Shown: positions 42,571 through 53,395 of the stretch, piece after piece
Position numbering within the stretch: the first letter of the stretch is position 1
How the letters are laid out: each line of letters begins with the position of its first letter
Origin: Angiostrongylus vasorum
Taxonomy: Eukaryota; Nematoda; Chromadorea; Rhabditida; Metastrongylidae
Assembly: GCA_018806985.1 (NCBI GenBank)
Contig: JADANN010000461.1
Span: forward strand, 3,805,276 to 3,869,275
Direction: 5' to 3'
Length of the DNA: 64,000 nucleotides
Made by a program: the position numbers and the translations under genes
Notes under the pieces: model-generated
Databases searched by the model: none
Seen by the model: only the letters and a program-made list of their open reading frames with translations
Told to the model about the DNA's origin: nothing

Positions 42571-44608
42571 TCACAGGGGCCCACTGTTTGCACTGCTGAT
42601 ACCAATAAGGATGGCTTTGAGGTCACTTGATTTGAACAAAGGGCCTCCGCTATCTCCCCTATAAATGGCTCCAACTAGTAAAAATTAAAGGATTTTGTGA
42701 GTTATAAAGCTTGCCATCACTTTTTTAATATTGAACATTTGTCAACTTACACGGCAAATAGACTTTCCACTCGTGAGTGTAAGAATTTCGTTAGACCAAT
42801 TGAGCCTGTAGTAGGTCAGATTAACAGCGTGGAGAAGACGACGAAGTCTGTCGTGTGCTGAAAGAGCAACAACCTTTTTTGGCTCTATCCGCACAGTCTT
42901 CCCTTCCAGCTGCTGTTACTTACGATTAAAGCCATATCCAGCTGCCACAAAATTCGTCGGTAAATCTTCCTTTTCTGTAGGCATGCAAATTGGCACCCCA
43001 TCCACATAAATATTTTCCGAGATTTCCGCTACGGCTATGTCGTGATGAAGGTCGCAGGGATTATAACCGGGATGAATGTGCATCTGAAAAGTGGAAAAGC
43101 GACCAGAACGAACGATTGGCTGTTTGGAAGTCATTTATGACAAATATCTTGACTACTGACTTGTCTTCTAAGTCTCGAAAAAGCAAAAATGCAGTTGTAT
43201 AATAACGGTAGAAAACGTGCTAGTGAGCTACTTTAACAATGTTGTATTGAGGAGTTTCGTATGAGCACGACGGTGGAAATCTGCAGTGACTTCCAACATA
43301 AACGCTGATACTCGTCTCATCAATTCGTTCATGTAGAGTGCTGAAAAAGCATTGGAAATCTTGTGTTCTTTGTTTCTTATCAGTTTCATTTCATTACACT
43401 AATTAATGGCGTCAAGAAAACTGGGCAGAAACAAACGTAGCGTTGAAGCCGCTTTGGCATAACGAATAGTAGTTCGGAACGTTTCTTGTGAAGCAGTGAG
43501 CAGCTGTCAGAAAATGACGTGGTGAGATCATTACTCCAGTACATGCTGATGGTAAACATCATCTCATCATGTTTGATTTTGGTTACTTGTGGTTAACTTT
43601 GCCCTGCAGGTGGATAGGTCGTCAGAAAGGACCCTTACCCTGACGCGGGGCTCTCAGTGAAACGATCCATGGATATTCACCTTTCTTCGCTGCCACTCCA
43701 CCCAACGATCTTCGCTGGACACTTCTGCCTGAAAATTTGTATTTGATCCAGAGTTTTTACAGCGTATTACTATACAAGTACTGTTGATAGCACAAAAGCG
43801 CTATTTGAGGGACTGAGTGTTAGGGAATTCCGTTTTCTTCCTGGACTGAAATGTCGCGGCTATATTTCTAATAATTGGTGGCGCGGAAGGTTTATTTCTC
43901 TACAAATCAAGCGGTTTACCTTGTGGAAGAGAGGTCAATACAAAAATTCAGGTGCTGCACTACAGAAGCATTTTTTGCTCAAAGGTTTGACTCGGAATAT
44001 GCCGATCTTATATTCTTTTTAGTTAAAATCATGCAACTGAACTTTTCCAAATGTTCACAGCAATAAACAATTTTTTTCTTGAAGTGCATTTTTAAAAGAT
44101 GCTGTGCAATACGTGCATGTTCGCTGATTCCACAACGAAGCCGACCAATCAAGTAAAATCGTGAAAGCGTTATGTGATCTAGGAAAGCTCCATTTTGTCC
44201 AAAGACGCAAGCAACCGCCAACGGTTAAAATGTATGAAAAGCCTAGCTGGGTTATCGATAGATTCCAAGATTACAGGAAGATTTCATGATCTTTGATGAA
44301 GACAATGTTCTCAATTTGCAGCAGAACCCATGAGCGTACTCGAACATATTCACGGGTGACGTACACAAGAGAATGAACTGGATGAAAGAAGTGCCAGGAT
44401 CAACATAAGATTTGAACACGAGAAATATAAAAACTGAATAAATAAGGGGTTGTGACGAATTGCCTCTGTACCCACTGTAAAAGCGTTTCCCGCAGTAAAT
44501 TTGATTCCAGAATCCCTCAAGGTCGCTAATTTTACCCGAATACCCTAGCAGGTAAGCAGCGCCGTGAGGGACGGTCGTAGTCAGAAGCAGCACGACAGCA
44601 ATGTTCAT
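42571..44608 (-). CDS. Trypsin-like (S1) serine protease, seven exons, apparently frameshifted
   Basis: Exons (minus): 44608-44472, 43728-43639, 43545-43437, 43340-43232, 43083-42924, 42857-42753, 42674-42571. Donors include GTAAGG, GTTTGT and GTAAGT; most acceptors are TTTCAG-like. Exon 1 gives a signal peptide (MNIAVVLLLTTTVPHGAA) and a CGKRF segment. Exon 2 has the activation site KCPAKIVG. Catalytic residues: His in LTAAHC (codon 43498-43496), Asp in HHDIAVAEI (43041-43039), Ser in GDSGGP (42651-42649). Phases agree at all joins, but exon 2 needs loss of one base at 43701-43703 to go from KIVG to VAAKKGEYPW. A second one-base excess in CCCC (42576-42579) cuts the end short after SGPL; the alternate frame runs to 42519. 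Five extra residues precede GDSGG. Likely a secreted digestive or tissue protease, if functional. Intron 1 carries SINE-B sequence. Confidence 0.75.
44255..44425 (+). mobile_element. SINE-B 3' fragment inside the protease first intron
   Basis: GGAAGATTTCATGATCTTTG, GTTCTCAATTTGCAGCAGAACC and AAGAAGTGCCAGGATC follow SINE-B 3' order with strong divergence. Antisense to the host gene. Confidence 0.45.
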
Positions 44609-44699
44609 GGCCGAAGAAGGTCCGTTCCCTCGGTGACGTTGTAGACTCTGTAAATCGCTAAGTTTCTCAGAAGAGGTAAACTCTACCAGACTAGACATA

Positions 44700-45295
44700 C
44701 GACTGTCATATGAACAAGACTGAAAACGTGACCACGAATCTTAAGTTGTTATTTTGTAAATTGGATCTATAAGATATTTGGAAAGAGGTTTATTTTGTAC
44801 AAAGCGAAATGTAGAGAAATGATTACAACTCTTCATTTATTATTCTTTTTACAGCAATTTGACATTTGGGAGCAAGGTTTATAAGCATATTTTGTGCTGT
44901 AACGGGTGGATAATTGCAAGGTTGGACGCAACAGCTGGGAAAAATAGGAAACACGACATGTAAGAGTTGAAAGGGATAACGGGACTTAGTACAACCGGAT
45001 CGAAATGTGAATCACGACAATGCCATAGCGATGCTATATCACCATGAAGAACCCCTTAATCAGGGTGGTTTTCAATAATTTTGCTGCATTCATAAGCTGA
45101 TATGAGAATGTCGTTGTTCTTGGGCTAACGATTCGCCTTCTTAGAAGTTCCAATGAAGTGTCCATTAATTCTGTCGAAAAAGAAACGGTAATCATCTATG
45201 TATCAGACAGTCAAGATATCTCAACATGTGAGAGAATAATTTTCCATAATTTCTTCATAAACTAAACATCGTCTTGAAGGCTAAGACTAGGTCAT
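44700..45295. other. Uncharacterised stretch upstream of the protease gene
   Basis: No gene or repeat recognised. It should contain the protease promoter; no clear TATA box could be fixed. Confidence 0.3.
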
Positions 45296-45555
45296 TCACC
45301 TCTCACCTTGTATCACCTGTAGCCCCGTTGATCGTCGAGTGACTCCGAGCAGGCGCCAGTAAACTGTCGCGTGCAAGAGTAGCCCAGTGGGTTCTGCTCG
45401 CTCTAGAGACCTGTCGGGCATCATACCTTTCTTCTAGGCTCTTGGTGAAGAACTCTGACCATCGAGTCGGTGGTCTTCCTGCAGTGCGTTTAACATCCCG
45501 AGGAACCCAGTCACTAGCGACTTTTGTCCATCGGTTGTCATTCATACGCATTAAA
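45295..45555 (-). mobile_element. RTE-clade LINE C-terminal fragment
   Basis: The minus frame 45551-45303 reads MNDNRWTKVASDWVPRDVKR, then GRPPTRWSEFFTKSLEERYD and THWATLARD. This is the conserved region after the RT domain that RTE-like elements share (compare WAGHIKRRADDRWTK at 57.0 kb). A single intact stretch of 82 codons suggests a fairly recent fragment. Confidence 0.8.
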
Positions 45556-45593
45556 CTAAGTCATTATACACAGATATCTTATACATATGAGTG

Positions 45594-45955
45594 GATTGCA
45601 CAGTGGTAGTAATAAAGTTCAACACAAGCAGGGCTGGTTCTACTCTCTCGGGCTCACCAAGCCTCCGATATCTTCAGAGACGGGAAATTGGTACAGGACT
45701 TGTCCGGAAAAAGATCACTTTGCAATCTAATTAGGAACGCTCTAGCTCGGCTATCTCAAGACACCAGTAAGAATTAACTCGACCACCATTCAACGACGTT
45801 CATGATGGAAGAAAAACCTTCAAGTAGTAGCGGTGGCCATACGTAAAAGGTTGGAGGACCTTCGTACACGATGAATGCGAGGAAACGAATCGAAGGTTAG
45901 AAGTGCTGAGATGTGCCCAGTATATGTGAAGGACGGGTCATGTAGAAAAAATATA
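45594..45955 (+). mobile_element. SINE-B copy
   Basis: Head GGATTGCACAGTGG, then GGGAAATTGGTACAGGAC, TTGTCCGGAAAAAGATCAC, the B-type switch TTGCAATCTAATTAGGAACG and GCTCGGCTATCTCAAGAC, and the tail AGAAGTGCTGAGATGTGCCC with GTGAAGGACGGGTCATG. Confidence 0.75.
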
Positions 45956-46216
45956 TGCTTATACTTATTTACGTACATTCATTTATACATCTACACACAT
46001 AAATTTAAATACTTTTGAACTTGTGTAACGTATTTTGGGATATACGAGAACTAAATATGTCTTATACATATAAACAGCCAGTATGCTGAATAAAAGAGTG
46101 TCAACGGCTAACTATACCTCATTCGAGAGATGCTTCACTAAGGAAGGTTCGACTCCATACGAAGACGAAGACGCCACTTGGAGAAGACGAACAACTGTGC
46201 ACTATCGAGTAGGATC

Positions 46217-46258
46217 ATTGGCTCTGATGAAGACGAAGACGCCGAAACTTTAATTGAA
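46217..46258 (+). ncRNA. Hammerhead-like motif, tandem unit 1
   Basis: CATTGGCT, CTGATGA (46224-46230), A, GACG-AAGA-CGCC with one A-C mismatch, GAAAC, TTT, AATTGAAT. Core blocks are intact. Helix I is weak (G-U pairs and one mismatch) and the cleavage triplet is TTT, not GTH. Confidence 0.5.
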
Positions 46259-46431
46259 TAAACCTTATTATCAACCTCATATGAACTGAACAATTTAAAG
46301 CTTAATAAAAGAGTGTCAACGACTGAGTATAGCTCATTCGAGAGATGCTTCACTAAGGAAGGTCCGACTGTATACGAAGACGAAGACGCCACTTGGAGAA
46401 GGCGAACAACTGTGCACTGTCGAGTAGGATC

Positions 46432-46475
46432 ATTGGCTCCGATGAAGACGAAGACGCCGAAACTTTAATCGAATA
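46432..46475 (+). ncRNA. Hammerhead-like motif, tandem unit 2
   Basis: Same layout 216 bases after the unit 1 motif, with core CCGATGA (one change), GAAAC, TTT, AATCGAAT. Slightly better helix I than unit 1. Confidence 0.45.
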
Positions 46476-46639
46476 AACCTTATTATCAACCTCGTATGAG
46501 CTGAACAGTTTTAAACACATATGTGTTATACATTTCTAACACGATAAAACTTACTTCGAGTGGTCAATCGAAGAAAGTATTGGCCATTTTTTGTCGAAGT
46601 TTATTCAATGAAAGTTGCTTTGGAAAACTGTTGACTCGC

Positions 46640-46900
46640 TATGCGATAGCTGGTGTGATACCGGCCACCGCACGATGCACTACTAAAGTAGACCATATGG
46701 GAGGCGAGAATCGATCAATAACAATTCCACCGGCGAGTGACATTCTTCATTTTGAGCGGTGCTCCCTCCACTGAATTCGACTCGATGCCAAAACGAACAG
46801 CCATGTTGGGACGACGACCAGTTGTAGACTACAGATTCGAATCAGTCCGGCTTTGAAAAAGACGATGACGTCGAAACGTTAGCTGAGTAAATCTTTTTGT
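46640..46900 (+). repeat. PLE/retrozyme-like unit ending in a hammerhead-like motif
   Basis: GTGATACCGGCCACCGCACG, GAGCGGTGCTCCCTCCACTG and ATTCGACTCGATGCC share blocks with 36500-36660 and, inverted, with 48880-48910 and 59390-59430. At 46848-46886 the end reads CGGCT, TTGAAAA, A, GACG-ATGA-CGTC, GAAAC, GTT, AGCTG. Helices I and II pair well but the CTGANGA core is damaged. Confidence 0.55.
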
Positions 46901-46939
46901 GAAATTTGTGTTTGCTTAATAGTCGAAGAAGGTAAAACT

Positions 46940-47900
46940 TACTTATTTGGATACTTCGATGGCCCCTTTCCCTGGTGAAATACGCAACAGCACATTTCAG
47001 TTCGTTTCTCTCTCAAGCAGTCGTCGTCGATGACGATGGTCTGCTTCGAACATGGTGACCTCCGCAAGGTTCATTCCGTAAGCCTGAAATCGTTGCCATC
47101 TGAGAAAGCAGATGGTTGACGTTAAACAAGACGCTTTCACTCGTCGTTGGTCTTCCAACAGGACGTTTGAACTCCCCTGGAGTTCCCTGTGCTGACCTTT
47201 TCATCCATGTGTCTTCTGCTCTTTTCATTGCGTGACCGGCCCATCTGTATTTCGTTGTCGATGGTATTTTTCTCGATGCCGAACATGTTGTAGATTTCGC
47301 AGATCTGAGCTCCGTATTCCGGCTGGACGTTCTGTATACCGGTTAAGCTTTAGAAGACATTGTTTAAGTTTTCTTTGAGTGGGCACGGAATTGTTGACAT
47401 GATTGAGGTGTCAGCCAACGTCTCTGTTGCATAACAGATCGCCGGAAGAACTGCTAGGCCAAAAGGCTAAGCGAGGAGTCCTGGATCGGTTAGTGGTCAT
47501 TGGCTCTTTTGAACGGCCGAATTCGGCCCAAGCTGCTCTTTTTTTGCCTAATTCCTCTATAATGTTGTTCTCCATGTTAATTGAACGTCAAAGTACACGA
47601 AGAGGTTTCTATAAGCGGAGAACCATCCAGTTCGATTTGTTCACCTTCGCATCGCGGTTCTTCGTGAACCAGGTCCTCGTCCTATTTATAAGCAGTCCAA
47701 TTTTTCTTCGCGCTCCGTTGAGTTCATTGAGCATCGCCTCTGGCTTCACTAGCACTCTTCAAAAAGATGACAATACCATATCCGTGAAACAAAGATTTGA
47801 TAAAAATTCTTTCCACTTCTCGTGCTCATCGACTAACGTCGTTGTCCGTTACAGTGTTGTAATCAACAGCATTGGCAATATTATGTCGCTTTGAGGAGCT
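46940..47900 (-). mobile_element. RTE-clade LINE, 3' third with tail
   Basis: From 47895 down: an RT catalytic region degraded to LCFTDMVLSS (FxDD position), KRAAWAEFGRSKEPMTTNR-like linker and the KRPVGRPTTSESVLF block (about 47180-47130). The 3' end, near 47000-46940, has AAGTATCCAAATAAGTAAG, the same type of tail as SINE-C. Numerous stops. Confidence 0.72.
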
Positions 47901-48765
47901 CTTTTTTCTTTGGCTCTGGCAGGGGTCGATTGAAGAGGTGTATTATTTCTTGCTGCAGTTTCGTGGCAGCTGGATACAGCCTCATTCGTAAACAAGAAGG
48001 GATGGGATCATGTGCGGATAAGACTATAAAGCCATGTTGTTAATGGGTGTATTGAAACACAACATGTGAGACCGAAAGAAGTGGCGATTAATGTAATCTG
48101 AATGAATCATAAAAAGGAGGCCTTATCGCAAGCTTCCTCTCTTGGTGTCGTTTGCCATTGGCACCAATTTAAGTGCATTATCTAACCTTCTATAACATTA
48201 ACTGTTGATTTTATAGGAAAAGGAGGTGTAACCGGCAATGATATTATGAACACTTATAAGCAGAATGAATTTGCGATGGAAATCCAGCATGTGCATGGAG
48301 AGGTATAGGTGGGCGATTTGGGGGAGAAAAATAAGTCAGCTTATAATGAACCAGGTAGAGGAATTCATCTAAGGGATGGCGTAGGTGTGTATGACTACTT
48401 TGATTCGTTCCCCCACTTTTTTCCAATCTCTTTGTTACAGAATTTTGGCTATAGACCAACGTACAGTTTAGCTATAGAGAGATGAATTGGCAACACATGC
48501 GGAATGTATATGAGATTCGGCACAGAGAATCAGGAATCTGTTCCCTGAACCCACCTACGTCTCAAAGCTCTCGATTCATTCCTCTAGGTTCCACTTAGAA
48601 GAATATAATGTAACTGGACGATGAACTAAACTCGGACTTCGAAAAGCGGATAAATTTTGTGTTCGATTTGAGTAACACTTGCATTTTATGCGAGCTTGGA
48701 GGCACCGTATAAATGTAGATGTAAAGAACACTATGTCGATAATACGACAGTTCTAACATAATAAA
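47900..48765. other. Uncharacterised stretch
   Basis: May include 5' LINE debris, but no motif is legible. No gene seen. Confidence 0.3.
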
Positions 48766-49085
48766 CTTTTATTCGGCTACGTTTGAGCACCTTCGCCTAC
48801 TTTAGAGCAGTGTTGTTCAGAGACGATGGTCTCAAAACAGTCATTGTGGCTATCTGGGTGTTCCATTTCACATCAAGTTGAATCCAGTGGAGAGAGCACC
48901 GCTCGAATTGGGATCTTTATTCTGTGGTATCCTTTTATACGGCAGAGATGTTGGTCGATTCTTGCCATCCAACATGCTCTGCTTTTAGCGAGTAATGCGT
49001 CCTGCTGCTCTCGGTACTTCCTTTGCTGGGACGCAGTATGGCAGTATCTTGAAACCCGACTTTCATTGAGCATCATCAAGAATTA
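48765..49085 (-). repeat. Degraded PLE/retrozyme-like unit
   Basis: Minus strand ends in CAAACGTAGCCGAATAAAAG, as in the other hammerhead-bearing ends, and GGTGCTCTCTCCACTGG corresponds to 46770. The ribozyme core itself is lost (CTAAAGT, CAAA). Short frames on both strands are not genes. Confidence 0.4.
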
Positions 49086-49434
49086 TTAATAACTTCCTAC
49101 ATGATTTCACTCTGCACTATGGACATTACAAGCGAAAGAAATTGTGTAAGTGGTAATGAAGAAGCAGCAAATCAAACGACCAATCAAAGAAGACTCAAAT
49201 CAGCTAGTTAGAGGTGTCTAGCTATTTTTTTTCTACCGTGCTTTAAAACCTTAAGTAGGATCCCGAGGTCCATAGCTCAAAAATATCACTGGCATGGAGA
49301 ACAAAGCCAGAACTCTCATGCTGGTTTATAGGTGACAACGGCTTCGAAATACATTAACCGAAATTCTGCCAATCGAATTCCTTCGCTCCTAACTCAATCA
49401 GTTTATTTATGTACGAAGAAGATGCCTAACACGA

Positions 49435-49615
49435 ATTCAGTGAGCAATTACAGCGCCACAATGACGCTGACATATTTGCAAAACTCAAATCTCGGTCCAG
49501 ATCTGACTGGAACCGTGATTGCACTTTCCGGTGCTCACGTGTTACCCACTACATCACTGAAGCCCTTGCTTTGTCTTTCTCCCAGCCAGTTCCAATTGTG
49601 TGTGATAATGAAACA
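49435..49615. repeat. PAL single arm, diverged
   Basis: AATGACGCTGACATATTTGCAAAACTC, GCACTTTCCGGTGCTCACG and TGTTACCCACTACATC match the left PAL arm. No second arm visible. Confidence 0.55.
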
Positions 49616-50169
49616 CTAAAGTGAGGTAAGAATTTATCCTTCGAACTCAGTAATTAAGAAGAGGAAACATACATTAACCTCCTTTATATATACTGGAATG
49701 CAGTATTGAATAATTCCTGGAACCATGCATATTCGGACATACCTCGCCACTACAACTATCGTAGAAAGAAAATTAGCTAGAAATACGCATTAACAGATTT
49801 AGGATTTTTTATCACTAGTAATCAAGAGAAATAACTTCTATTTCGAGAAATCCTACCATAGTATCAATCCCTAGCCTCACTTCAGAACATGCAACGTTTT
49901 GTTCGTCTCTGTCAGTTCTCTTCTTGCGTAGACTATGTCCTAACCCCTCAAGGAGATCGCGTGCACAATTGCACATAATTTTAAGAAGATCAATGGAATA
50001 TTGCAGTCATTAGTCTCTCCACTGTCCTTCAACCTTAATCAATCATTTTGTCTACTACTGCTTTTCCGTCGCTAACATGTAAGTCAGTAGCAGACCAATC
50101 TCGAACACATGATGCAGCTTAATGGTGTGGTCTTATTTCTTTCAGAAATCTTGCTCCGTTTTTGATAAA

Positions 50170-51370
50170 GGGAAGAAAACATGAAGATGTTTCTTCCCTT
50201 CTGCTCTCACCTCTCGTTTCCTGGTACTTTTCGTCCCCTCTTTGTTTTCTTCGAAATTTGCTTTTTAATCCAGATTGGTCTCTTTAGGATATCTTAGTTG
50301 CATTCCGCTTTCACTGGTAAAACTTTACCAATAAAAAGTACGATTTGGTAAAGCTTAAGCTGCTTCGTTCTTAAGATGTCCTCACGCTAGCATCTCCGAA
50401 TTTCCAGTTCATTCAGCAGACGGCGCCGCCATTGCAATAGGAGTTGGGTTTCAAAGTTTCTGCTCTGAGATAAAAAAAACTTTTTATTCTTTTTTATTTT
50501 GCTGTAAGGGATTACCACCGCCAGAAGTGCTGGGGGGCGGTCCCAATCAAAATGATACGTGGAGCATTTTCCATCAACGGTTTAAAATCTTTTAGGAGTC
50601 AGGTGAATCCTTTAAAATAAGTTTGTTTTTTAAGCTATAAGAGACATTCATCCATGCAGTGTGTACGACTTTCTGGATTCCGTCAAATAATCAATGCTTA
50701 CCTTATCCGAATGTTTTTGGGTTCGTTGTTAAATGAGACCCACTTAGCTATTCACTGCTTTCTCCTTCCACGCCAAAATTATCCCTAGTAGCTAGGTACT
50801 CTGTGCCATTTTATTCGTGAAATCCGGTTTTTTCCCAGTTTAGCCATGCTATCTAGTTCTTTGGAAGTGTTTCCCCATGTCGAATACGGCAATGAAAAAT
50901 CTGAGTAACAGATCTACTCTCGTTCCTAATCGTTTTATGTGCTACACCCTTGCCACCTCAACGAACCGAAACCTCACTGACGAAACGAGTCTGGTGTTTT
51001 GCTTAAATGGTCACATTAACCATCAAAATTTCATCTTTGCAAATGCATGCACGAGTATCTCGTTTTCATGAAACTTGCAATCGAGCTTACTGCTAATGAC
51101 GTTCGTCTTCAGATATACGCCACCTCTATGATTTCGTAGCGGTCATACCGTTTTCGTGCATTCTTCTTGTGCGACAACCACTTGGCTTGGCACTTGTTAC
51201 ATCATACGCCATTCATCACGTTCGCTTCTATAGCCTCCAGAATATGTTTATGTTCTTTCATACGTGATCTCAGTGACATAGTCTTGACCACATTTAGTTC
51301 GCTATTTCCTCGTACGGCTACGAAAACAGCAAAAAAAAATGATGTTTTTTTACAGATTCAGCCTAGTTAG
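50170..51370. repeat. Diverged dispersed repeat E, copy 2
   Basis: Counterpart of 20980-22090 in the same orientation. It contains GTGCGACAACCACTTGGC and short frames on the plus strand without domains. The pair is too diverged to tell whether it was an element or a segmental duplication. Confidence 0.45.
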
Positions 51371-51437
51371 ACCATTTAAATTCCTGTCCTCTCTCTTATT
51401 CACCACGACACTTGCCAGTGTCTTTAAAGAGAGAACG

Positions 51438-51721
51438 ATAAAAGGATAAAAGGATAAAGCTCTCGGCGTTGATCAATCCCTAAGGGATGCGCCATGCATT
51501 CGGCTTAGTTAAGTATCGTTGGAGGTGACTGAATGCACATCTGGCCTTTAGAATGACTCGCAGTGGCCTACCGATGTATCGAGCCAGTAAGCTACCTTCC
51601 CAGACAAGTCTGGTCCAATTTGCCGACCCTGGAGGGATGGAAAGCTTGGTGGGCCATGGGCGCGCGGATCGATTCCACGTGTGTGTCGCAGTGGCGCCTC
51701 CAACCACTTCGCCACACGCGA
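51438..51721 (-). mobile_element. SINE-A copy 12
   Basis: Very close to the family consensus, with tail repeats GATAAAAGGATAAAAGGATAAAG, so probably young. Loss of a few bases after CCACACGCG at the head end. Confidence 0.9.
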
Positions 51722-51849
51722 AAGAACGATGATCTAATGAATTCGACAATTGAACGAATAATGATTCTCTTGTGTGGGTAAGACTTTTGGTTTAAAAAGG
51801 CCTATTTTCGGTATAGATTTCTTATTAGCGATCGGTTAAAAATCGAATA

Positions 51850-52115
51850 TTTTCGAAAATGTAGTCGACAGTGAGTGAATGCGAGTGATACGGTAGCTAA
51901 GAGAAATGTTGCCTCTTTAAAACAGAACATTAACTTGCATGTGCTTATTGGATTTGGCGGGCGTCGACCAACGCTGAAAATTCTCAGTGGATGATTCTTC
52001 TCAGGCGTTTCAGAATAAGACAAAGAGTTTCCTCGTCATAAGTTAACAATTTATAAGCACAATATTTCTAGGACCAATCCTTGCTTGAACTCAATGCGGA
52101 TTAAGAAGTTATCAG
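51850..52115. repeat. Dispersed repeat F, copy 2 (partner at about 23160-23410)
   Basis: GAGTGATACGGTAGCTAAGAG with GGTGACACGATAGTTAAGAG, and CTCAATGCGGATTAAGAAG with GCTCGCTGTGGGTTAAGAAG, in the same order and similar spacing. In both places the repeat lies close to a SINE-A, on opposite sides. No coding function seen. Confidence 0.4.
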
Positions 52116-52593
52116 ATTCTGACATGCTAACACGGGGTTTCTAAAACCATTCATTTTAGCTTAGGACCCTTTATTGTGATAAATTGGAAAGGAAAGAAAA
52201 AGCCTAGATTTCTCTTTATGTTTATCTGGGGAATGTCATACGCATTTACACGTCTTTTTCCACTCCTACTTCATAATTTTTTTTCCAATGGGCTTTTTTT
52301 CTAAATCTTTCCTTTCAGCGATCTCTCATCGACCCCTTTAGATCTCGCTCGCTGGCTCTTTCCTCATAATCCCCTTTTCCCTCTCTCCGTCTTCCTTCAT
52401 TTTTTATCGTTTTCACATTTGTTTCCATTTTTCCGTCGTTAATTTGCCTGACTTCATTCTCTTACTACCCGTGTACTTTCCTATAATACCTGGAATTTTA
52501 AGTGAAATTTCGAATACTTTGCAGCAGCCTTGGTTATAACCGCGCTTAAAATTTTCCGTAGTCAGTATTTATTTATGTTTATTTATGTAATCT

Positions 52594-52795
52594 TATAAAC
52601 TGATCTTCTTTAGCCGATGCGAGGTTGGTATATGTCTTCATTGTCGCTGTCATTTCCACTCGTAACATCACGGCTCTGAGGAAGGCGAAATCGCCGAAAT
52701 GTCAACCATCGACCAAGAACACCAACAACAACGACAACGACAACGAAGACCTAAACCAACCTCGCACCTGCTAAAGAAGATCAGTTTATAGGACC
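52594..52795. repeat. Hairpin element with a hammerhead-like motif between its arms
   Basis: ATAAACTGATCTTCTTTAGC followed by GCGAGGTTGG (52594-52629) is mirrored by CCAACCTCGC and GCTAAAGAAGATCAGTTTAT (52760-52794). Between them are the hammerhead-like motif at 52671-52707 and an AAC/GAC-rich tract. Sequence at 850-920 is a second, inverted, partial copy. Confidence 0.75.
52671..52707 (+). ncRNA. Hammerhead-like motif with best-preserved core
   Basis: CGGCT, CTGAGGA (exact CTGANGA), A, GGCG-AAAT-CGCC, GAAA, T, GTC, AACC. Both core blocks and the GTC site are intact and helix II is four perfect pairs. Helix I pairs at three of four adjoining positions (one C-A mismatch) and helix III is down to one or two weak pairs. 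Confidence 0.6.
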
Positions 52796-53395
52796 ATATA
52801 AATAAATATATCAACTATTTATGTCGAGGTTTGTAGAAAGTCGGTCTTTTGAGTTATTTATTTATGTACTTATGTGATCGGACTTCAGAAATTAAGGAAA
52901 TCCTTTGTAGTTCTTACATTTTCTTTGTACTGGTCGTCAACTAAAGTGTTCGATTCTTCATATAGGCTCGATTATCATCTGAGGATCTTCGCATGTTCCT
53001 AAATGTCGTCGAATTCTGACTGAGTAGTTTTCTTCCGATATCCTGGGGTATCTGTACTAGAGCGTTTCTACGTTCTCGTAACGGACGATGGCTTGAATTT
53101 GTGAACGGCGGGATCTCATCCCTGAAAAAGCCTACCATCAATTTTCTCATACTGACCGTATGGGAATGTTCATTGGTTTGCTATAAGTTTTAACTAGCGA
53201 TCATGTGTGTGCACCTCTCACCGCTGCGTATGCTGCGTTTCTGAATTATTTAAGCGGGTTTTTTTTGCACATCAACCCGCTTGCGAAATAAAAATTTCCT
53301 CTAGCGTTCGTGAAATAGAATGAAAACTGGTCCTTTTGACTGTTGATGGTTTTCAATGCTCCTCCTGACAAGGTCGTAAAGCAAAAAACTAATAA

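Larger units (their letters stand above)
46089..46518 (+). repeat. Tandem pair of 215-bp units, each with a hammerhead-like motif
   Basis: Unit 1 starts AATAAAAGAGTGTCAACGGC at 46089 and unit 2 starts AATAAAAGAGTGTCAACGAC at 46304. The units are highly similar throughout: CATTCGAGAGATGCTTCACT, GAAGACGCCACTTGGAGAAG, ATCGAGTAGGATCATTGGCTC, then the motif and AATAAACC. Head-to-tail hammerhead repeats of this size are what retrozymes and tandem PLE terminal repeats look like. The 86-codon minus frame is a repeat frame. Confidence 0.85.

Noticed and set aside
46138..46392. Ser-rich 84-codon minus ORF
   Set aside because: It lies in the tandem 215-bp repeat, and similar frames occur at 10342-10548, so it is a repeat frame.
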